The notes beneath the pieces are model-generated. The model ran no database searches, had not been told where the DNA came from, and saw only the letters and a list, made by a program, of their open reading frames with translations. The translations under genes were made by a program, and so were the position numbers. Shown here in pieces: positions 59,056 to 64,000 of a DNA stretch of 64,000 nt; position 1 is the stretch's first letter; every line of letters begins with the position of its first letter. Origin of the DNA: JAVKFY01 sp040223615 (GTDB taxonomy: Bacteria; Pseudomonadota; Alphaproteobacteria; GCA-2731375); contig JAVKFY010000011.1 of NCBI GenBank assembly GCA_040223615.1, positions 132,540 through 196,539 of the forward strand, in the 5' to 3' direction.

Positions 59056-59085
59056 TTGACCTGGGCCGCCTGCGGCCGGGACAAT
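59056..59085 (+). promoter_or_regulatory. Candidate sigma70-type promoter of the LLM catabolic group
   Basis: TTGACC (59056-59061) and GACAAT (59080-59085) are spaced 18 bp apart. The spacer contains the palindrome GGCCGC-CT-GCGGCC, a possible operator. It lies 27 bp upstream of the truncated thiolase start and serves as the only evident promoter for the genes to 62285. Confidence 0.4.
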
Positions 59086-59112
59086 CGGTCAAACTAAGGA
59101 AACTAGCGAACA

Positions 59113-59235
59113 ATGACCCCTCGCAGCCTGCGCGGCCAGGTCGCCGGCATCGGCGAGACCGCCTACTACGAGCACGGCCGCTCGCCGGACCCGGACCTCA
59201 AGCTCGACGTACCGGCGCGCGACAAGACCGCTTGA
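59113..59235 (+). pseudogene. N-terminal fragment of a thiolase/lipid-transfer-type protein
   Basis: A 40-codon frame starting MTPRSLRGQV with GIGETAYYEHGRSPDPDLKL. This resembles the N-terminus of thiolase-like (SCP2-type) acetyl-CoA acetyltransferases, where VGIGETAYY and SPDPE recur. The rest of a ~380-residue enzyme is absent, and the frame stops 27 bp before the LLM monooxygenase gene. It looks like a deletion remnant now acting, at most, as a leader ORF. Confidence 0.6.
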
Positions 59236-59261
59236 GCGGCAACGATTTCGGGAGATACGCC

Positions 59262-60410
59262 ATGAAAGTCGGCACCTCGCTGAACATGCTCACCAAGGAA
59301 GGCCGCACCGACGCGGAGGTGGTGGGCGAACACCTGGGCCTCGGCGACTTGGCCGAGCCTTTGGGCTTCGATTCGATCTGGGTGCTGGAGCACCACTTCA
59401 CCGGCTACGCGATGTCGCCGGCTCCGACCCAGACGCTGGCCTATTTCGCCGGCCGCACCAAGCGGGTCACGCTCGGCACCTCGGTGATCGTGCTGCCATG
59501 GCACGATCCGGTCCGGGTGGCGGAGCAGATCGCGCTGCTCGACATCATGTGCGGCGGGCGCTGCATGTTCGGCTTCGGCCGCGGCGCCGCATCGGCCGAG
59601 TACGAAGGCTTCCGCGTTCCGATGGGTGAGGCGCGGCCGCGCTTCGTCGAGGCCGCCGAGGTGGTGGTCAAGGCGCTGGCCAACGAGACTTTCGAGCACG
59701 AGGGCGAGTTCTTCCAGATCCCGAGCATGTCGATCCGCCCGCGTCCGGTCTCCAACCCGGAGCGGCGCTTCTATGCCTCGTCGGTGAGCCCGGAGTCGGC
59801 CGAGATCATGGCCAAGATGGGCTTCGGCATGCTGGTGATCATGCAGAACGAGTGGAAGAAGGCGGCGCAGGACATCTACCGCTACAAGGACATCACCCAG
59901 AGCGTCGGCCACGCCATGCGCCCGCCGATCGTGTCGACCAACGTCGCCTGTTTCGAAAGCCGGCAGGAGGCGGAAGAGGTCGGCATGGAGTATCTCGGCC
60001 GCAAGTGGGACTCGATCGACAACCACTACCACTTCTCCGACGGGCACCTGGCCAACGTGAAGGGCTACGAGTCCTACGGCAAGATGGCCAAGACCTACTC
60101 CAAGCTGCGCGACCCGAGCTATCGCCAGAAGGCGACCGACTTCTACGTGTCGATCCAGATCGTCGGCACGCCGGACGACTGCCTGCAGCAGATCGCCGAG
60201 CTGCGCGGCCTGACCGGCGTCGACCACATGGTCAGCGAATTCGGGTTCGGCGGCATGCCCCACGAGCAGGCCGAGCTGAACATGCGGCGCTTCGCCGAGA
60301 ATGTGCTGCCGGTGTTGCACAATGACGAGGCGTTCCGCCGGCCGGTCGACCTGGACAAGGTCGCGTCGGATTTCCAGGTCAAGCACGAAGACGTGTTCGC
60401 GCCGGCCTGA
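59262..60410 (+). CDS. LLM-class flavin-dependent oxidoreductase
   Basis: A 382-residue luciferase-like monooxygenase. MKVGTSLNMLTKEGRTDAEV is followed by FDSIWVLEHHFTGYAMSPAP, RVTLGTSVIVLPWHDPVRVAEQ (core TSVIVLPWHDP) and MFGFGRGAASAEYEGFRVP, where FGFGRG marks the FMN phosphate region. GGGAGA precedes the ATG. It starts a group with a dehydrogenase and a TauD-type dioxygenase, so it probably opens an oxidative catabolic route. The substrate is unknown. Confidence 0.9.
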   Translation: MKVGTSLNMLTKEGRTDAEVVGEHLGLGDLAEPLGFDSIWVLEHHFTGYAMSPAPTQTLAYFAGRTKRVTLGTSVIVLPWHDPVRVAEQIALLDIMCGGRCMFGFGRGAASAEYEGFRVPMGEARPRFVEAAEVVVKALANETFEHEGEFFQIPSMSIRPRPVSNPERRFYASSVSPESAEIMAKMGFGMLVIMQNEWKKAAQDIYRYKDITQSVGHAMRPPIVSTNVACFESRQEAEEVGMEYLGRKWDSIDNHYHFSDGHLANVKGYESYGKMAKTYSKLRDPSYRQKATDFYVSIQIVGTPDDCLQQIAELRGLTGVDHMVSEFGFGGMPHEQAELNMRRFAENVLPVLHNDEAFRRPVDLDKVASDFQVKHEDVFAPA

Positions 60411-60424
60411 CAGGAGTGACTGAC

Positions 60425-61375
60425 GTGATCGAACTGCTGCAAGTCTCGGCGTTGCCGCCATACCTGATCGACCGGGTGTCGAAGGACTTCACCATCCACG
60501 ACTTCGTCAACGCGGACGACCCGGAGACGCTGCTGGACGAGGTCGGGCCGCGCATCCGCGGCATCCTGGCCGGCGGCATGCGCGGGCCGAACGCCAACCT
60601 GATCAACCGCCTGGAGAATCTGGAGATCATCTCCACCTGCAGCGTCGGCTTCGATGCGACGGACGTGGTCGCGGCACAGGCGGCGGGCGTCATCGTCACC
60701 AACACACCCGACGTGCTGACCGGCGACGTCGCCGACCTGGCGATGACCTTCATCCTGATGGCGCCGCGCCGGATCGGCGAGTCGGAGCGGTTCCTGCGGT
60801 CCGGCAAGTGGCTGGCCGGCCGGATGCCGCTTGCCACCACGGTGCGCGGCAAGCGGCTTGGCATCGTCGGGCTGGGCCGCATCGGCTCGGCGGTGGCGAG
60901 GCGGGCGCAGGTGTTCGGGCTGGCGATCGGCTACTACGACATCAAGCCGTTCGGCGACCTGTCCTACCGCGCCTACCCGACCCTGATCGAGCTGGCCGAG
61001 ACCTCCGACATCCTGCTGGTCGCGTGCGAGGGCGGGCCGGCGACGCGCAACCTGGTCGACGGCCCGGTGCTCGACGCGCTGGGGCCGAAGGGCTTCCTGA
61101 TCAACACCGCGCGCGGCAGCATCGTCGACCAGCCGGCGCTGGTGCAGGCGCTGACCGAGAAGCGCATCGCTGGCGCAGCGCTGGACGTGTTCGCCGCCGA
61201 GCCCGAGGTGCCAGCGGAGCTGATGGCGATGGAGAATGTGGTGCTGACGCCGCACATCGCCAGCTCGACCGACGAGACCCGGCGCGCCATGGCCGACCTG
61301 GTCTACGACAATCTGCGCGCGCATTTCGACGGCAAGCCGGTTCTGACCCCGGTGCCGCCGCAAGTCGCGGTCTAG
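60425..61375 (+). CDS. D-2-hydroxyacid dehydrogenase family protein
   Basis: A 316-residue NAD(P)-dependent dehydrogenase. The Rossmann motif is GIVGLGRIGSAVARR, the catalytic Arg is in NTARGSIVDQPAL, the acid in VFAAEPEVP and the His in TPHIASSTDET. A first GTG at 60416 overlaps the ribosome binding site; the GTG at 60425 has AGGAG eight bases upstream and is the better start. It resembles glyoxylate/hydroxypyruvate reductases. It lies between the LLM and TauD-type genes. Confidence 0.9.
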   Translation: MIELLQVSALPPYLIDRVSKDFTIHDFVNADDPETLLDEVGPRIRGILAGGMRGPNANLINRLENLEIISTCSVGFDATDVVAAQAAGVIVTNTPDVLTGDVADLAMTFILMAPRRIGESERFLRSGKWLAGRMPLATTVRGKRLGIVGLGRIGSAVARRAQVFGLAIGYYDIKPFGDLSYRAYPTLIELAETSDILLVACEGGPATRNLVDGPVLDALGPKGFLINTARGSIVDQPALVQALTEKRIAGAALDVFAAEPEVPAELMAMENVVLTPHIASSTDETRRAMADLVYDNLRAHFDGKPVLTPVPPQVAV

Positions 61376-61388
61376 AAGGAGCGAGCCG

Positions 61389-62285
61389 ATGCCGACGACC
61401 ACGCCCCTGGACGCCACGCTGGGCGCCCGCGTCACCGACGTCCGCCTGGCGGAGATGAACGAAGCCGAGTGGCGGGCGATCCTCGACGCTTTCCACGACC
61501 ACGCCGTGCTGGTGTTTCCGGCCCAGGACCTGACCGGGCCGGAACAGGTCGCCTTCGGCAAGCGCTTCGGCAAGATCGAGGTGCTGCGCAAGGGCCACGA
61601 GACAGCGGCGATCAGCAACGTGAAGGCCGACGGCACGACGATGACGGCGGCGGAGAAACGCTATCAGAGCCTGCGCGGCAACGAGGGCTGGCACACCGAC
61701 AGTTCCTACATGCCGCTGGCCGCCAAGGCCTCGATCCTCTCGGCCCAGGTGGTGCCGGCGGCCGGTGGCGAGACCGAGGTCGCCGACATGCGCGATGCCT
61801 ACGACATGCTGGACGAGGCGACCAGGGAACAGATCGCCGGGCTTTCCGCCTACCACTCGCTCTACGCCTCGCAGGCCAAGGCCGGTTTCGAGTTTCGCAC
61901 AGGCGAGGCCTACGGCTTCCACAACCACGGCGCGCCGCTGCGGCCGCTGGTGAAGGTGCACCCCGTCACCGGGCGCAGGTCGCTGTTCATCGGACGTCAC
62001 GCTTACCGCATTCCCGGCATGGACGACGGCGCGGCGCAGGCGCTGCTCGACCGGCTGCTGGCGCACGCGACCAAGCCGCCGCGCACCTATCTGCACCGGT
62101 GGCAGGCCGGCGACGTGATGATCTGGGACAACCGCTGCGTGCTGCACCGGGCGTGCCCGTACGACTACGACGCGCCGCGGGTCCTGCGCCACGTGCGCGT
62201 CGCCGGCGAGCCGGAAAGCGAACTGGTGGAGACCGGCCCGGACGAACGCGCCGACGCCTTCGAACCGCTGGCGGCGACGGGTTAG
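61389..62285 (+). CDS. TauD/TfdA-family Fe(II)/2-oxoglutarate dioxygenase
   Basis: A 298-residue dioxygenase. The iron triad is read as His and Asp in GWHTDSSYM with the distal His in NRCVLHRACPYDYD, and the 2-oxoglutarate Arg follows in APRVLRHVRVAGE. AAGGAG precedes the ATG. Members oxidise sulfonates, phenoxyacetates or amino acid derivatives. It is last in the plus-strand group; the genes after it are convergent. Confidence 0.9.
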   Translation: MPTTTPLDATLGARVTDVRLAEMNEAEWRAILDAFHDHAVLVFPAQDLTGPEQVAFGKRFGKIEVLRKGHETAAISNVKADGTTMTAAEKRYQSLRGNEGWHTDSSYMPLAAKASILSAQVVPAAGGETEVADMRDAYDMLDEATREQIAGLSAYHSLYASQAKAGFEFRTGEAYGFHNHGAPLRPLVKVHPVTGRRSLFIGRHAYRIPGMDDGAAQALLDRLLAHATKPPRTYLHRWQAGDVMIWDNRCVLHRACPYDYDAPRVLRHVRVAGEPESELVETGPDERADAFEPLAATG

Positions 62286-62286
62286 G

Positions 62287-62421
62287 CTACGGCCGACGCG
62301 GCGCCGGCTTGCGCATGCCCTTGTCGACAACCGGTTCGGGATCGGGAATCTTCTGCTTCGGGTTGCTCAGCGATTCGTTGATCTTCTCGATCTCGCGCTC
62401 TTTGTCCGGTTCATCGGCCAT
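62287..62421 (-). CDS. Small charged protein of 44 residues, unknown function
   Basis: The frame begins MADEPDKEREIEKINESLSN, continues PKQKIPDPEPVVDKGM and ends RKPAPRRP. A strong AAGGGAGG lies just upstream of the ATG, which supports translation. The first half is helix-prone and charged, the second half proline-rich. No family is recognised. It lies downstream of the E1 beta gene by about 60 bp on the same strand and may be cotranscribed. Confidence 0.68.
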   Translation of the reverse strand: MADEPDKEREIEKINESLSNPKQKIPDPEPVVDKGMRKPAPRRP

Positions 62422-62482
62422 GGCTGCCTCCCTTGCGGCTGACCATGCAACGGATGAGCGCAGGCGGTGGTTCCGGCATGCC

Positions 62483-63436
62483 TCAGCCGACCGACGCCCG
62501 CACGGCGGCCGCGATCTTGTCGCGGTCGGGGAAGACGTGGTCTTCCAGGCCGGGGCTGTAGGGGATCGGCACCTGTAGCGCGCAGACCCGCTTTACCGGC
62601 GCCTTCATGGCCTTGAAGGTCTCGGCGTCCTCGGTGACCACGGCGGCGATCTCGGCCGAGGCGCCCGCCGTCGGGCCGGCCTCGTCGGCGATTACCAGGC
62701 GGCCGGTCTTGCGCACCGAGGCGCGGATCGTGTTCTCGTCCAGCGGCACCAGGCAGCGCGGGTCGACGACCTCCACCGAGATGCCCTCCTTCGCCAGTTC
62801 TTCGGCCGCCGCCAGCGCCTCGTGCACGCACCAGGCCAGCGCCACGACAGTGCAGTCGGTGCCCTCGCGCTTCACGTCGGCGACGCCGAAGGGGATCGCG
62901 TAGTCCTCGTCCGGCACCTCGCCCTTGAGCCCGCCGAGGCGGCCGCACTCGAAGGAGATGACCGGATTGTCGTCGCGGATCGCGGTCTTCATCAGGCCCT
63001 TCATGTCGTACGGTGTGGACGGCAGGATGATCTTCAGGCCGGCCAGGTTCATGAACATGGAATACGGGCTCTGCGAGTGCTGCGCGGCGCGGCGCGTGCC
63101 GCCGCTGACCGAGGCGCGGTAGACGATCGGGAACTTGGCCTGGCCGCCGAACATGTAGTGGATCTTCGCCGCCTGGTTGACGATCTGGTCCATCGCCACG
63201 AAGCAGAAGGTGACCATCGCCCAGTCGACGATCGGGCGGTAGCCGGAGCCGGCGGCGCCGATCGCCATGCCGGTGAGCGCGCTCTCCGCGATCGGCGTGG
63301 CGCGGATACGCGTCGAGCCGAACTCCTCGACCAGCTTGGGCGGCGCATCGGTCGACAGGGTGAAGATCTTCGGGTCGACCCGCATTTCCTCGGCGATGGC
63401 TTCCATGGCGGCGCGGGCATAGCTGATTTCTGGCAT
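62483..63436 (-). CDS. 2-oxoacid/acetoin dehydrogenase E1 component, beta subunit
   Basis: A 317-residue transketolase-like beta subunit. EISYARAAMEAIAEEMRVD starts it, then PIAESALTGMAIGAAGSGYRPI, the catalytic-side RASVSGGTRRAAQHSQSPYSM (core GGTRRAAQHSQS) and VVDPRCLVPLDENTI. It works with the alpha subunit encoded upstream to decarboxylate a 2-oxoacid or acetoin with ThDP. GGGAGAG precedes the ATG. No E2 is visible in the window. Confidence 0.93.
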   Translation of the reverse strand: MPEISYARAAMEAIAEEMRVDPKIFTLSTDAPPKLVEEFGSTRIRATPIAESALTGMAIGAAGSGYRPIVDWAMVTFCFVAMDQIVNQAAKIHYMFGGQAKFPIVYRASVSGGTRRAAQHSQSPYSMFMNLAGLKIILPSTPYDMKGLMKTAIRDDNPVISFECGRLGGLKGEVPDEDYAIPFGVADVKREGTDCTVVALAWCVHEALAAAEELAKEGISVEVVDPRCLVPLDENTIRASVRKTGRLVIADEAGPTAGASAEIAAVVTEDAETFKAMKAPVKRVCALQVPIPYSPGLEDHVFPDRDKIAAAVRASVG

Positions 63437-63450
63437 CGTCGCTCTCCCGC

Positions 63451-64000
63451 TCAAACCGCGAATACGTCTTCCAGCGCCGAGTCGGGCGTTGGGAACGGGC
63501 TCGCCTTGGCGTAGGTCACCGAATTCTCCAGGGCCCGGAGAATGTCCCGGTCCATCGTCTCGAACTCCTCGTCGGTAAGCTGGCCCTGCTGCGCCTTGAG
63601 GTGATCGACCAGCCGGGGGATCGGGTCGAGCTTCTTCCACGCCGCCTTCTCGCCCTCGGGCCGGGGATCGGGCTGGGTCGGGCGCTCGGTGTGCGCGCCC
63701 CATCGATAGGTCTTGCACTCGATCAGGCTGGGACCGTTGCCGGCCCGGGCGCGGGCCACGGCGGTCTCGGCGGCCTCGTGGACCGCCAGCACGTCGTTGC
63801 CGTCCACGGTGACGCCCGGGATGCCATAGCCGCCGGCGCGGCGCGCGATGTCCTCCAGGCCCTGGGTCGAGGCGGCCGAGGTCTGCGCCGCGTACATGTT
63901 GTTCTCGCAGACGTAGATCACCGGCAGCTTCCAGGCCGCGGCGATGTTGATCGACTCGTGGAACGGACCGGCGTTCGAGGCGCCATCGCCGAAGAACGCC
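63451..64000 (-). CDS. 2-oxoacid/acetoin dehydrogenase E1 component, alpha subunit (start beyond the window)
   Basis: The coding frame stays open to the last base, so the N-terminus lies outside. The visible part starts within the ThDP motif (AFFGDGASNAGPFHESINIA), followed by AAAWKLPVIYVCENNMYAAQ, IPGVTVDGNDVLAVHEAAETA and the phosphorylation-loop-like IECKTYRWGAHTE. These are hallmarks of the E1 alpha subunit of pyruvate, branched-chain or acetoin dehydrogenases. It ends 14 bp before the beta gene. Confidence 0.92.
   Translation of the reverse strand, partial: AFFGDGASNAGPFHESINIAAAWKLPVIYVCENNMYAAQTSAASTQGLEDIARRAGGYGIPGVTVDGNDVLAVHEAAETAVARARAGNGPSLIECKTYRWGAHTERPTQPDPRPEGEKAAWKKLDPIPRLVDHLKAQQGQLTDEEFETMDRDILRALENSVTYAKASPFPTPDSALEDVFAV

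Overview
The window is a high-GC, densely coding stretch of bacterial chromosome, most likely from an alphaproteobacterium close to the Rhodospirillales. This rests on established gene order and content: a fused anthranilate synthase TrpE(G); the linked order argD-argF-hslO; a HIG1-like twin-membrane protein beside a PduO-type cobalamin adenosyltransferase; abundant solute-binding-protein transporters (TTT and TRAP); and short dispersed palindromes typical of this class. I see no CRISPR array, rRNA operon, prophage or insertion sequence. There is one tRNA gene, tRNA-Gly(CCC), at 45172-45246.

Layout. 1-11.0 kb: end of a tail-anchored protein, a luciferase-like monooxygenase, a carboxymuconolactone decarboxylase-like protein, a six-PAS hybrid histidine kinase, a ThDP enzyme, RecQ, and a hydroxyacid dehydrogenase/TIM-barrel isomerase pair. 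11.1-18.1 kb: one operon with a DUF3604/PHP-like protein, a complete tripartite tricarboxylate transporter (TctC-TctB-TctA), an enolase-superfamily enzyme and a BON-MscS channel. A 22-bp palindrome lies between this operon and the divergent dehydrogenase pair. 18.2-22.5 kb: an orphan molybdenum hydroxylase large subunit, a DEAD-box RNA helicase, a cold-shock protein and a 50-residue basic protein.

22.5-26.8 kb: a MetX-like hydrolase, then a compact operon of a membrane protein, an AhpD/CMD-like protein, an ECF41-type sigma factor and a DNA photolyase. It is preceded by a sequence matching the ECF41 target promoter (TGTCACA-16-CGTC). 26.9-33.2 kb (minus strand): DUF6166-like protein, acyl-CoA ligase, maleate isomerase/arylmalonate decarboxylase-like protein, large MscS-type channel, and a thiolase. 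33.3-43.4 kb: SPINDLY-type O-GlcNAc transferase, RraA-like aldolase, ABC-2 permease, argD-argF-hslO-lipoprotein, argE, trkH and apaG. 43.4-49.4 kb: MaoC hydratase plus CoA-transferase, tRNA-Gly, a TRAP transporter, a cupin and a MarR regulator with likely operators.

49.4-50.3 kb is the only long non-coding stretch. It is strongly AT-rich against its surroundings and holds a run of hairpins and two terminator-like structures; it is the best place to look for small RNAs. 50.3-64 kb: trpE(G), a decayed cysteine synthase remnant, cobalamin adenosyltransferase, a HIG1-like protein, GST, GFA-family protein, dienelactone hydrolase, DUF302 protein, methyltransferase and SDR. Then comes a truncated thiolase start followed by a catabolic group (LLM monooxygenase, 2-hydroxyacid dehydrogenase, TauD-type dioxygenase) and, convergent to it, E1 beta and alpha of a 2-oxoacid/acetoin-type dehydrogenase, the alpha gene running off the window.

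The whole suggests a metabolically versatile heterotroph that takes up and degrades small organic acids. Most functions are assigned at family level from motifs; substrates are generally unknown.
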